Below, in pieces: positions 1-18,567 of a stretch of DNA of 64,000 nt. This DNA is from Lepturacanthus savala (lineage: Eukaryota; Chordata; Actinopteri; Scombriformes; Trichiuridae), in NCBI GenBank assembly GCA_030544235.1, contig CM060461.1, forward strand, positions 31,264,133-31,328,132. Reading direction: 5' to 3'. Numbering within the stretch: position 1 is the stretch's first letter; every line of letters starts with the position of its first letter. Under the pieces are notes generated by a model, which was not told the origin of the DNA, did not search any database, and saw only the letters and a program-made list of their open reading frames with translations. Both the position numbers and the translations under genes were made by a program.

Positions 1-3000
1 TTACTGTTGTTGTTGTTGCTGTTGTTGTTGTTGCTGTTGTTGTTGTTACTGTTGTTGTTGTTGTTGTTGTTACTGTTGTTGTTGCTGTTGTTGTTACTGT
101 TGTTGTTGTTGCTGTTGTTGCTGTTGTTACTGTTGTTGTTGCCGTTGTTACTGTTGTTGTTGTTACTGTTGTTGTTGCTGTTGTTACTGTTGTTGTTGCC
201 GTTGTTACTGTTGTTGTTGCTGTTGTTGTTGTTGTTGCTGTTGTTGTTGTAGCTGTTGTTGTTGTTGCTGTTGTTACTGTTGTTGTTGCTGTTGTTGTTG
301 TTGCTGTTGTTGTTGTTACTGTTGTTGTTACTGTTGTTGTTGCTGTTGTTGTTGTTACTGTTGTTGTTACTGTTGTTGTTGTTACTGTTGTTGTTGCTGT
401 TGTTACTGTTGTTGTTGTTGTTACTGTTGTTGTTGCTGTTGTTACTGTTGTTGTTGCTGTTGTTGTTGTTGTTACTGTTGTTGTTGTTGTTACTGTTGTT
501 GCTGTTGTTGTTGTTACTGTTGTTGTTGTTGTTGTTACTGTTGTTGTTGTTGCTGTTGTTACTGTTGCTGTTGTTACTGTTGTTGCTGTTGTTGTTGTTA
601 CTGTTGTTTTTGCTGTTGTTACTGTTGTTGCTGTTGTTGTTGTTACTGTTGTTTTTGCTGTTGTTATTGTTGTTGTTGCTGTTGTTACTGTTGTTGTTGC
701 TGTTGTTACTGTTGTTGTTGCTGTTGTTGTTGTTGTTACTGTTGTTGTTGTTGCTGTTGTTGTTACTGTTGTTGCTGTTGTTACTCTTGTTGTTGTTGCC
801 GTTGTTACTGTTGTTGTTGCTGTTATTGTTGTTACTGTTGTTGTTGTTGTTGTTGTTACTGTTGTTGTTACTGTTGTTGTTACTGTTGTTGTTGCTGTTG
901 TTGCTGTTGTTACTGTTGTTGTTGTCGTTGTTACTGTTGTTGTTGTTACTGTTGTTGTTGCTGTTGTTACTGATGTTGTTGCCGTTGTTACTGTTGTTGT
1001 TGCTGTTGTTGTTGTTGTTACTGTTGTTGCTGTTGTTACTCTTGTTGTTGTTGCCGTTGTTACTGTTGTTGTTGCTGTTGTTGTTGTTGTTACTGTTGTT
1101 GTTGTTGTTGTTGTTACTGTTGTTGTTGTTGTTACTGTTGTTGTTGTTGCTGTTGTTGTTGTTGCTGCTGTTGTTGTTGTTACTGTTTGTTGTTGTTGCT
1201 GTTACTGTTGTTGTTGCTGTTGTTGTTGTTACTGTTGTTGTTGTTGTTACTGTTGTTGTTGTTGTTGCTGTTGTTGTTGTAGCTGTTGTTGTTGTTGCTG
1301 TTGTTACTGTTGTTGTTGCTGTTGTTGTTACTGTTGTTGTTACTGTTGTTGTTGCTGTTGTTGTTGTTACTGTTGTTGTTGTTACTGTTGTTGTTACTGT
1401 TGTTGTTGTTACTGTTGTTGTTGCTGTTGTTACTGTTGTTGTTGTTGTTGTTACTGTTGTTGTTGCTGTTGTTACTGTTGTTGTTGCTGTTGTTGTTGTT
1501 GCTGTTGTTGTTGTTGTTACTGTTGTTGTTGTTGTTACTGTTGTTGCTGTTGTTGTTGTTGTTACTGTTGTTGTTGTTACTGTTGTTGTTGTTGCTGTTG
1601 TTACTGTTGTTGCTGTTGTTGTTGTTACTGTTGTTTTTGCTGTTGTTACTGTTGTTGCTGTTGTTGTTGTTACTGTTGTTTTTGCTGTTGTTACTGTTGT
1701 TGTTGCTGTTGTTACTGTTGTTGTTGCTGTTGTTGTTGTTGTTACTGTTGTTGTTGTTACTGTTGTTGTTACTGTTGTTGTTGCTGTTGTTGTTACTGTT
1801 GTTGTTGTTGTTGTTACTGTTGTTGTTGCTGTTGTTGTTGTTGTTACTGTTGTTTTTGCTGTTGTTACTGTTGTTGCTGTTGTTACTCTTGTTGTTGTTG
1901 CCATTGTTACTGTTGTTGTTGCTGTTGTTGTTGTTGTTACTGTTGTTGTTGTTGTTGTTGTTACTGTTGTTGTTGTTGTTACTGTTGTTGTTGTTGCTGT
2001 TGTTGTTGTTGCTGCTGTTGTTGTTGTTACTGTTTGTTGTTGTTGCTGTTACTGTTGTTGTTGCTGTTGTTGTTGTTACTGTTGTTGTTGTTGTTGCTGT
2101 TACTGTTGTTGTTGTTGTTGCTGTTGTTGTTGTATCTGTTGTTGTTGTTGCTGTTGTTACTGTTGTTGTTGCTGTTGTTGCTGTTGTTGTTGTTACTGTT
2201 GTTGTTACTGTTGTTGTTGCTGTTGTTGTTGTTACTGTTGTTGTTGTTACTGTTGTTGTTGTTGTTGTTGTTACTGTTGTTGTTGTTGTTGCTGTTGTTG
2301 TTGTAGCTGTTGTTGTTGTTGCTGTTGTTACTGTTGTTGTTGCTGTTGTTGCTGTTGTTGTTGTTACTGTTGTTGTTACTGTTGTTGTTGCTGTTGTTTT
2401 TGTTACTGTTGTTGTTGTTACTGTTGTTGTTACTGTTGTTGTTGTTACTGTTGTTGTTGCTGTTGTTACTGTTGTTGTTGTTGTTGTTACTGTTGTTGTT
2501 GCTGTTGTTACTGTTGTTGTTGCTGTTGTTGTTGTTGCTGTTGTTGTTGTTACTGTTGTTGTTGTTGTTACTGTTGTTGCTGTTGTTGTTGTTGTTACTG
2601 TTGTTGTTGTTACTGTTGTTGTTGTTGCTGTTGTTACTGTTGCTGTTGTTACTGTTGTTGCTGTTGTTGTTGTTACTGTTGTTTTTGCTGTTGTTACTGT
2701 TGTTGCTGTTGTTGTTGTTACTGTTGTTTTTGCTGTTGTTACTGTTGTTGTTGCTGTTGTTACTGTTGTTGTTGCTGTTGTTGTTGTTGTTACTGTTGTT
2801 GTTGTTACTGTTGTTGTTACTGTTGTTGTTGCTGTTGTTGTTACTGTTGTTGTTGTTGTTACTGTTGTTGTTGCTGTTGTTGTTGTTGTTACTGTTGTTT
2901 TTGCTGTTGTTACTGTTGTTGTTGCTGTTGTTACTGTTGTTGTTGCTGTTGTTGTTGCTGTTGTTATTGCTGTTGTTACTGTTGTTGTTGTTACTGTTGT

Positions 3001-3128
3001 TGTTGTTGTTACTGTTGTTGTTGCTGTTGTTGTTGTTACTGTTGTTGTTGTTACTGTTGTTGTTGTTGCTGTTGTTGTTGTTACTGTTGTTGTTGTTGCT
3101 GTTGTTGTTGTTACTGTTGTTGTTTATC
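1..3128. repeat. 3.1-kb TTG-type trinucleotide array (dusp22 intron)
   Basis: The stretch is built from TTG triplets interrupted by GCT and ACT triplets, with rare TTT, CCG, TAG and ATC variants. It begins before the window. Open frames here translate as poly-Leu, poly-Val or poly-Cys and are not genes. Rare variants recur at about 1.03-kb spacing (GTAGCTG near 250, 1280 and 2304), so long segments were duplicated. The array lies in the intron upstream of the first visible dusp22 exon and ends about 20 bp before its acceptor. Confidence 0.95.
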
Positions 3129-3149
3129 AGATGTTTGTTTGTTTATCAG

Positions 3150-9533
<6,384 letters not shown>

Positions 9534-9593
9534 ACTTGTGATGTCAATCAATAATCAATAATCATTTCATATACGAAACATATTTATTCTGTT

Positions 9594-9599
9594 AATAAA
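9594..9599 (+). terminator. dusp22 poly(A) signal AATAAA
   Basis: AATAAA lies 60 bp after the dusp22 stop and is followed by T/GT-rich DNA (CTGTTGTTG, then TTCTCTTTGTGATG), as expected for 3' end formation. From 9600 to 9797 there is otherwise single-copy AT-rich DNA with nothing recognisable. Confidence 0.7.
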
Positions 9600-9797
9600 C
9601 CTGTTGTTGCTGCAGCTGAAAATGCTTCCTGATTCTCTTTGTGATGTCACAACCGTACACAGCATCAGATGAATCTATTTTCATGAGAGAAATTCCACAG
9701 ATTGATTAATTAAATCTTTATTCACAACGTGTGTGTGAGCAGTTCCAAAGAAAAGAAATACAAATAAATAAATAAAATGGCAGAGGAAGAGGAAGTA

Positions 9798-11331
9798 ATC
9801 AATAATCCAATAAATAATCCAATAAATAATCCAATAAATAAACCAATAAATAAACCAATAAATAATACAATAAATAAACCAATAAATGAACCAATAAATA
9901 AACCAATAAATAATCCAATAAATAAACCAATAAATAATCCAATAAATAAACCAATAAATAAACCAATAAATAATACAATAAATAAACCAATAAATGAACC
10001 AATAAATAAACCAATAAATAATCCAATAAATAAACCAATAAATAAACCAATAAATAAACCAATAAATAAACCAATAAATAATCCAATAAATAAACCAATA
10101 AATAATCCAATAAATAAACCAATAAATAAACCAATAAATAATACAATAAATAAACCAATAAATGAACCAATAAATAAACCAATAAATAATCCAATAAATA
10201 ATCCAATAAATAAACCAATAAATACTACAATAAATAAACCAATAAATGAACCAATAAATAAACCAATAAATAAACCAATAAATGAACCAATAAATAAACC
10301 AATAAATAATCCAATAAATAATCCAATAAATAAACCAATAAATAAACCAATAAATAATACAATAAATAAACCAATAAATAATACAATAAATAAACCAATA
10401 AATAAACCAATAAATAATCCAATAAATAAACCAATAAATAATCCAATAAATAAACCAATAAATAAACCAATAAATAATACAATAAATAAACCAATAAATG
10501 AACCAATAAATAAACCAATAAATAATCCAATAAATAATCCAATAAATAAACCAATAAATAAACCAATAAATAAACCAATAAATAATCCAATAAATAAACC
10601 AATAAATAATCCAATAAATAAACCAATAAATAATCCAATAAATAAACCAATAAATAAACCAATAAATAATACAATAAATAAACCAATAAATGAACCAATA
10701 AATAAACCAATAAATAATCCAATAAATAATCCAATAAATAAACCAATAAATAAACCAATAAATAAACCAATAAATAAACCAATAAATAATCCAATAAATA
10801 AACCAATAAATAATCCAATAAATAAACCAATAAATAAACCAATAAATAATACAATAAATAAACCAATAAATGAACCAATAAATAAACCAATAAATAATCC
10901 AATAAATAATCCAATAAATAAACCAATAAATACTACAATAAATAAACCAATAAATAAACCAATAAATGAACCAATAAATAAACCAATAAATAAACCAATA
11001 AATAAACCAATAAATGAACCAATAAATAAACCAATAAATAATCCAATAAATAATCCAATAAATAAACCAATAAATAAACCAATAAATAATACAATAAATA
11101 AACCAATAAATAATACAATAAATAATACAATAAATAATACAATAAATACTACAATAAATAAACCAATAAATAAACCAATAAATGAACCAATAAATAAACC
11201 AATAAATAATCCAATAAATAATCCAATAAATAAACCAATAAATAATCCAATAAATAAACCAATAAATAATCCAATAAATAATATAATAAATAAACCAATA
11301 AATAATACAATAAATAATACAATAAATAATC
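9798..11331. repeat. 12-bp array CCAATAAATAAA, ~1.5 kb
   Basis: About 125 units of CCAATAAATAAA with variants ending AAT or GAA and ACAATAAATAAT. The 12-bp period has no stop in several frames on both strands, which explains long INKP, YWFI and GLFI frames. A block with an ACTACAATAAAT variant recurs about 708 bp apart (near 10224 and 10932), showing higher-order duplication. Every unit has at least one AATAAA on the + strand. 11332-11459 is T-rich single-copy DNA. Confidence 0.97.
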
Positions 11332-11459
11332 CATCCTCTTTTTCCTTTTCTCCTTTTACTTTTTTCATCTTCTTTCCTTGTTTTTCTATTTTCTCTATTT
11401 TTCCCTCCACTAACCACTAAATACAACATCTATAGTATCTGTCTCCTAATTATTAATTA

Positions 11460-11731
11460 AAGCAATAATAATAATAGTAATACTACTATCAATAATAATA
11501 ATAGTAGTAGTAGTAATACTATCAATAATAATAATAATAGTAATACTACTATCAATAATAATACTATCAATAATAATAATAATAGTAATACTACTATCAA
11601 TAATAATAATAGTAGTAGTAGTAATACTATCAATAATAATAATAGTAGTAATACTATCAATAATAATAATAATAATAGTAGTAATACTATCAATAATAAT
11701 AATAATAGTAGTAATACTATCAATAATAATA
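11460..11731. repeat. AGTAGTAATACTACTATCAATAATAAT array, left arm
   Basis: Units of about 24-36 bp share AGTAATACTACTATCAATAAT with a variable number of AAT and AGT triplets. This is the left part of a satellite later split by an L2 insertion. Confidence 0.93.
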
Positions 11732-12700
11732 AAACAAAGATAAAACTGAGGTAATTGTTTTTGGAGCCAAGGCAGAACGATTGAAAGTCAGCGCTCATCT
11801 TCAATCAGCAATGTTAAAGCCTACAAACCAAGCTAGAAATCTGGGTGTAGTTATGGACTCAGACTTGAATTTCAATAGTCACATAAAAACTGTTACAAAG
11901 TCAGCCTACTACCACCTGAAGAATATATCAAGGATTAAAGGTCTTATGTCTCAGCAAGATTTGGAAAAGCTTGTCCATGCTTTTATCTTCAGTAGACTAG
12001 ACTACTGCAACGGGGTCTTTACAGGCTTCTCTAAAAAGTCAATCAGACAGCTGCAGCTGATTCAAAATGCTGCCGCTCGAGTCCTGACTAGGACTAAAAA
12101 AGTAGACCACATCAGTCCAGTCCTAAGGTCCTTGCACTGGCTTCCTGTCTGCCAAAGAATTCACTTTAAAATACTCTTACTGGTTTATAAAGCCCTGAAT
12201 GGTCTAGGGCCTAGGTATATTGCAGATCTGCTGATCCCTTATGAACCATCCAGACCTCTTAGATCATCTGGATCAGGTCTGCTCTCTGTTCCTAGAGTCA
12301 GAACTAAACATGGAGAAGCAGCGTTCAGTTTCTATGCCCCACAGATCTGGAACAAACTCCCAGAGACCTGCAGGTCTCTGCAACTCTCACTGCTTTTAAA
12401 TCACAGCTGAAGACTTTTCTGTTCAATGCTGCCTACTGCTAATATCATTCTGAATTACTCTGCACTGCACTGTAACTTGTTCTTTGTTTTAATTTCAAAG
12501 TTATACATTTTAATTCTTAATTTTTATTTCTTATTTTTATTTTATATTATATCTATTTTTTTATTTTAATCAACTGTTTTAAATTGTTTTAATCAACTGT
12601 CTTAAATTGTATCTTGATGCTTTTAATGTTTTATGTAAAGCACTTTGAATTACCTTGTTGTTGAAATGTGCTATACAAATAAACTTGCCTTGCCTTGCCT
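11732..12700 (+). mobile_element. 5'-truncated L2-clade LINE, 3' end of ORF2
   Basis: The + strand reads KDKTEVIVFGAKAERL, then NLGVVMDSDLNFNSHIKTV, LDYCNGVF, IQNAAARVLTR, SLHWLPVCQRIHFKILLLVY and APQIWNKLPE. This is the C-terminal part of the L2 polyprotein downstream of the reverse transcriptase. A frameshift near 12375 diverts the end; the other frame continues ATLTAFKSQLKTFLFNAAYC to a stop. The 3' UTR has the usual AAAGCACTTTGAATT and CTATACAAATAAACTTGCC and ends in TTGCC repeats, as L2 copies do. It is inserted inside the AGTAGTAATACTACT satellite. It is 5' truncated and dead. Confidence 0.9.
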
Positions 12701-14863
12701 AATAATAGTAGTAATACTACTATCAATAATAATAATAATAGTAGTAATACTACTATCAATAATAATAATAATAATAGTAATACTACTATCAATAATAATA
12801 ATAATAGTAGTAATACTACTATCAATAATAATAATAATAGTAATACTACTATCAATAATAATAATAATAATAGTAATACTACTATCAATAATAATAATAA
12901 TAGTAGTAATACTACTATCAATAATAATAATAGTAGTAATACTACTATCAATAATAATAATAATAGTAATACTACTATCAATAATAATAATAATAATAGT
13001 AATACTACTATCAATAATAATAATAATAGTAGTAATACTACTATCAATAATAATAATAGTAGTAATACTACTATCAATAATAATAATAATAATAGTAATA
13101 CTACTATCAATAATAATAATAATAGTAATACTACTATCAATAATAATAATAATAGTAGTAATACTACTATCAATAATAATAATAATAGTAGTAATACTAC
13201 TATCAATAATAATAATAGTAGTAATACTACTATCAATAATAATAATAATAATAGTAATACTACTATCAATAATAATAATAATAGTAGTAATACTACTATC
13301 AATAATAATAATAGTAGTAATACTACTATCAATAATAATAATAGTAGTAATACTACTATCAATAATAATAATAATAATAGTAATACTACTATCAATAATA
13401 ATAATAATAGTAGTAATACTACTATCAATAATAATAATAGTAGTAATACTACTATCAATAATAATAATAATAGTAGTAATACTACTATCAATAATAATAA
13501 TAGTAGTAATACTACTATCAATAATAATAATAGTAGTAATACTACTATCAATAATAATAATAATAATAGTAATACTACTATCAATAATAATAATAATAGT
13601 AGTAATACTACTATCAATAATAATAATAGTAGTAATACTACTATCAATAATAATAATAGTAGTAATACTACTATCAATAATAATAATAATAATAATAGTA
13701 ATACTATCAATAATAATAATAGTAGTAATACTACTATCAATAATAATAATAATAATAGTAATACTACTATCAATAATAATAATAATAGTAATACTACTAT
13801 CAATAATAATAATAATAGTAGTAATACTACTATCAATAATAATAATAATAGTAGTAATACTACTATCAATAATAATAATAGTAGTAATACTACTATCAAT
13901 AATAATAATAATAATAGTAATACTACTATCAATAATAATAATAATAGTAGTAATACTACTATCAATAATAATAATAGTAGTAATACTACTATCAATAATA
14001 ATAATAGTAGTAATACTACTATCAATAATAATAATAATAATAGTAATACTACTATCAATAATAATAATAATAGTAGTAATACTACTATCAATAATAATAA
14101 TAGTAGTAATACTACTATCAATAATAATAATAATAGTAGTAATACTACTATCAATAATAATAATAGTAGTAATACTACTATCAATAATAATAATAGTAGT
14201 AATACTACTATCAATAATAATAATAATAATAGTAATACTACTATCAATAATAATAATAATAGTAGTAATACTACTATCAATAATAATAATAGTAGTAATA
14301 CTACTATCAATAATAATAATAGTAGTAATACTACTATCAATAATAATAATAATAATAATAGTAATACTATCAATAATAATAATAGTAGTAATACTACTAT
14401 CAATAATAATAATAATAATAGTAATACTACTATCAATAATAATAATAGTAGTAATACTACTATCAATAATAATAATAATAATAGTAATACTACTATCAAT
14501 AATAATAATAATAGTAGTAATACTACTATCAATAATAATAATAGTAGTAATACTACTATCAATAATAATAATAATAGTAGTAATACTACTATCAATAATA
14601 ATAATAGTAGTAATACTACTATCAATAATAATAATAGTAGTAATACTACTATCAATAATAATAATAATAGTAGTAATACTACTATCAATAATAATAATAA
14701 TAGTAGTAATACTACTATCAATAATAATAATAGTAGTAATACTACTATCAATAAAATTAATAATAATAGTAATACTACTATCAATAATAATAATAATAGT
14801 AGTAATACTACTATCAATAATAATAATCGTAGTAATACTACTATCAATAATAATAGTAGTAAT
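12701..14863. repeat. AGTAGTAATACTACTATCAATAATAAT array, main block
   Basis: About 2.16 kb of 24-33 bp units (NNNSSNTTI when translated). A marked irregular unit with one ACT lost (near 13690 and 14350) and the units before it recur at about 660 bp, so a segment was duplicated. A single AAATTAA variant is at 14753. Open frames through it are repeat artefacts. Confidence 0.96.
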
Positions 14864-16046
14864 CTCGTCTCGTCTCGTCTTCTTCCGCTTATCCGTAATC
14901 GGGTCGCGGGGGCAGCAGCTTCAGCAGGGAAGCCCAGACTTCCCTCTCCCCAGCTACTTCCTCCAGCTCTTCCGGGGGGACCCCAAGGCGTTCCCAGACC
15001 ACCCGAGAGACATAGTCTCTCCAGCGTGTCCTGGGTCTTCCCCGGGGCCGCCGCCCAGAGGGACGTGCCCGGAACACCTCACCAGGGAGGCGTCCAGGAG
15101 GCTCCTCACTAGATGCCCGAGCCACCTCAACTGGCTCCTCTGGATGTGGAGGAGCAGCGGTTCTACTCTGAGCTCCTCACGGATGACCGAGCTTCTCACC
15201 CTATCTCTAAGGGAGAGCCCAGCCACCCGGCGAAGGAAACCCATTTCGGCCGCTTGTATTCGCGATCTCGTTCTTTCGGTCACTACCCAAAGCTCGTGAC
15301 CATAGGTGAGGGTAGGAACGTAGATTGACTGGTAAATCAGGAGCTTCGCCTTTCGGCTCAGCTCCTTCTTCACCACGACGGACCGATGCAGGGCCCGCAT
15401 CACTGCAGACGCCGCACCGATCCGCCGGTCAATCTCCCGCTCCATCCTCCCCCCACTCGTGAACAAGACCCCGAGATACTTGAACTCCTCCACTTGAGGC
15501 AGGATCTCATCCCCGACCTGGAGTCGACACTCCACCCTTTTCCGGTCCAGAACCATGGCCTCGGATTTGGAGGTGCTGATTTTCATCCCAGCCGCTTCAC
15601 ACTCGGCTGCGAACTGCTCCAGTGAGAGCTGAAGGTCACGGCTCGATGAAGCCAACAGGACCAGATCGTCCGCAAATAGCAACGACCCAATCCTGAGGCC
15701 ACCAAACCGCAACCCCTCGACGCCCTGGCTGCACCTAGAAATCCTGTCCATAAAAGTTATGAACAGAATCGGTGACAAAGGGCAGCCCTGACGGAGTCCA
15801 ACCCCCACTGGAAACAAGTTCGTCTTATTACCGGCAATGCGGACCAAGCTCTGGCACCGAGAGTACAGGGACCGGACAGCCCGTGTCAACGGGTCCGGGA
15901 CCCCATACTCCCGGAGCACCCCCCACAGGACTGCCCGAGGGACACGGTCGAACGCCTTCTCCAGATCCACAAAACACATGTAGACTGGTTGGGCGAACTC
16001 CCACGCACCCTCAAGCACCCTGCTAAGGGTATAGAGCTGGACCACA
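14864..16046 (-). mobile_element. Rex3 (RTE) LINE, 5'-truncated, minus strand
   Basis: The minus strand reads VYMCFVDLEKAFDRVPRAV (polymerase motif A, about 15985-15930), LRQGCPLSPILF, LLFADDLVLL (motif C, about 15685-15655), EEFKYLGVLFTSGGRMEREI, PTLTYGHELWV and QLRWLGHLVR. A frameshift near 15110-15125 moves the C-terminus (RLPGEVFRARPSGRRPRGRP, then EVWASLLKLLPPRPD) into another frame. The tail CGGAAGAAGACGAGACGAG lies at the 14864 side. The segment CGGTGACAAAGGGCAGCCCT at 15770 is a Rex3 hallmark as I recall it. It is flanked on both sides by the same satellite, with AGTAGTAAT at each edge as a possible target duplication. The endonuclease half is missing. Confidence 0.9.
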
Positions 16047-16063
16047 GTAGTAATACTACTATC

Positions 16064-16097
<34 letters not shown>

Positions 16098-16806
16098 GTA
16101 ATACTACTATCAATAATAATAATAGTAGTAATACTACTATCAATAATAATAATAATAGTAGTAATACTATCAATAATAATAATAATAGTAGTAATACTAT
16201 CAATAATAATAATAATAATAGTAGTAATACTATCAATAATAATAATAGTAGTAATACTATCAATAATAATAATAGTAGTAATACTACTATCAATAATAAT
16301 AATAGTAGTAATACTACTATCAATAATAATAATAGTAGTAATACTATCAATAATAATAATAGTAGTAATACTACTATCAATAATAATAATAATAGTAGTA
16401 ATACTATCAATAATAATAATAGTAGTAATACTACTATCAATAATAATAATAATAATAATAATAGTAATACTATCAATAATAATAATATTAGTAATACTAC
16501 TATCAATAATAATAATAATAGTAATACTATCAATAATAATAATAATAATAATAGTAGTAATACTATCAATAATAATAATAGTAGTAATACTACTATCAAT
16601 AATAATAATAATAGTAGTAATACTACTATCAATAATAATAATAGTAGTAATACTACTATCAATAATAATAATAATAGTAGTAATACTACTATCAATAATA
16701 ATAATAATAATAATAATAGTAATACTACTATCAATAATAATAATAATAGTAATACTACTATCAATAATAATAATAATCGTAATACTACTATCAATAATAA
16801 TAATAA
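16047..16806. repeat. AGTAGTAATACTACTATCAATAATAAT array, right arm
   Basis: Continuation of the satellite after the Rex3 insertion, with more variable numbers of AAT triplets. 16807-16885 is single-copy AT-rich DNA. Confidence 0.95.
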
Positions 16807-16885
16807 ATGCATGAATAAAAAAGCTAAACATGTGTTTAGCAGTAGAAAGAAGTCAAATCCTTATTAATTCCTCCCTCCACACTCT

Positions 16886-17284
16886 GTTCTATTATAATAT
16901 TATAATAGATAATTATAATAGATAATTATAATATTATAATAGATAATTTAAATGGATAATTATAATATTATAATAGATAATTATAATATTATAATAGATA
17001 ATTATAATATTATAATAGATAATTATAATATTTTAATAGGTAATTATAATCTTTTAATAGATAATTATAATATTATAATAGATAATTATAATATTTTAAT
17101 AGGTAATTATCATCTTTTAATAGATAATTATAATATTATAATAGATAATTATAATATTTTAATAGGTAATTATCATCTTTTAATAGATAATTATAATATT
17201 ATAATAGATAATTATAATATTATAATAGATAATTATAATATTTTAATAGGTAATTATCATCTTTTAATAGATAATTATTATTTC
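16886..17284. repeat. ~21-bp repeat ATAATTATAATATTATAATAG
   Basis: Units alternate between TATTATAATAGATAATTATAA and variants TATTTTAATAGGTAATTATCA and CTTTTAATAG. A three-unit block recurs near 17035, 17095 and 17155. Confidence 0.93.
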
Positions 17285-17343
17285 CTGTGATTATTAATAT
17301 GAAGCTGTGATTAAAACAAACTAAAGCAGCAGATCAGGGTCAG

Positions 17344-17358
17344 ACACTAGGGGGCAGC
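17344..17358 (+). promoter_or_regulatory. candidate CTCF site upstream of irf4
   Basis: ACACTAGGGGGCAGC matches the CTCF core CCASYAGRGGGCRS except at the first base. It sits in the short unique stretch (17285-17440) between the dusp22-side satellites and the irf4 promoter. Match by eye only; the same core also occurs in dispersed repeats. Confidence 0.4.
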
Positions 17359-17443
17359 AACACCATCATCAAATTCACATTTTCACACTTTGAATGTTTT
17401 TCTGATTTAAATCCAGACGTTTAGAGTCTGTTTGATGAAATCA

Positions 17444-17792
17444 AGACCCAGGTCCAGGTCCGGGTCCAGGTTCAGGTCTGGGTCCAGGTCCAGGTTCAGG
17501 TTCGGGTCCAGGTTCAGGCCCGGGTCCAGGTCCAGGTCCAGGTTCGGGTCCGGGTTCGGGTCCGAGTCCAGGTCCAGGTTCGCGTCCAGGTCCAGGTCCG
17601 GGTCCAGGTTCAGGTCTGGGTCCAGGTCCAGGTCCAGGTCCAGGTTCAGGTTCGGGTCCAGGTTCAGGCCCGGGTCCAGGTCCAGGTTCGGGTCCAGGTT
17701 CAGGTCCAGGCCCGGTTCCAGGTCCGGGTTCGGGTCCGAGTCCAGGTCCAGGTTCGCGTCCAGGTCCGGGTCCAGGTCCGGGTTCCGGTTCC
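17444..17792. repeat. G-rich hexamer array GGTCCA/GGTTCG
   Basis: About 58 hexamers of GGTCCA, GGTTCA, GGTCCG, GGTTCG and GGTCTG occupy about 350 bp ending some 75-100 bp before the presumed irf4 first exon. The repeat has GG runs every 6 bp and frequent CpG. Translations (RSRFRSGSR, PGPEPGPG) are artefacts. Confidence 0.95.
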
Positions 17793-17799
17793 ATTGCTC

Positions 17800-17897
17800 T
17801 GCTGGTCTATAGATGATGAAGCTCCGCCTCTAAAAGCAACAGACGTCGTTGAGTCGCTGCAGCTTCAGACGCGATGAGCAGGAAGATCTGATCAGAG
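17800..17897 (+). promoter_or_regulatory. irf4: irf4 core promoter and non-coding first exon (approximate)
   Basis: IRF4 genes have a non-coding first exon. Here a TATA-like TCTAAAAG (about 17838) and GCTCCGCCTC precede a GC-richer stretch that ends in CAGAG followed by donor GTAAGA at 17898. The start of transcription is not visible. 17898-18567 is AT-rich intron without recognisable features. Confidence 0.45.
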
Positions 17898-18567
17898 GTA
17901 AGAGACACGAGGACTAATCACTAATCAATATGATCACGTGCTGCAGCCGCTGTAAAACATCACGACCATGAACGAAGTTAAGTCATGAATTAATGTGTAA
18001 ATGAACCGGTGAGTTCATGAGTTTACAGTGAAATGAATAGAAGAAGATGTGATGCTTCATTTTATCAGCGACTTCTTTCTTTGCTTTAAATCCAAACTGT
18101 TTTAAATGTGTCGAGCAGATTTAACCGAAGCAGCAGCTGATTAATGAGTTTCCTGTTTAAATGATAATCACAAAGATTATAAAGTTAGACCTGAATCAGA
18201 ATAAATCTACATGTGAGCTGATACACAGACAGAATCAATAATAGAATAATGAAATCAAACATAAAAATGAGTTTTACTACTGATAAAAATACTTTATTTA
18301 AAAATTAAAACAAGAACAAACTGAACCAAACCAGGAAGAAACAAGTTAAATTATCTGTAATTTAAAGTTCACTGATTAATGAGAAAATAGTTCAATAATT
18401 TAAATTATTAATTATTATCAATTATTAGTCCATAAAATGATATAAACAGAACATGAAAAATATATCTGATGTTTATAAAGGAGCCAATTAAATAATTAAA
18501 CAGGTTAAATCTAAATTAAATATCTAAATAGTCTCTACTACTGATATTATATTAAACTATGTTCTTA

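Noticed and set aside
9681..11429. Long frames on both strands (INKP, YWFI, GLFI repeats)
   Set aside because: The 12-bp unit is a multiple of three with no stop in several frames, so openness carries no coding signal.
12631..15299. Frames of 700-900 codons rich in Ile/Asn/Val
   Set aside because: Repeat units of 24-33 bp keep the frame open; the only real protein similarity is to the inserted L2 and Rex3 fragments.
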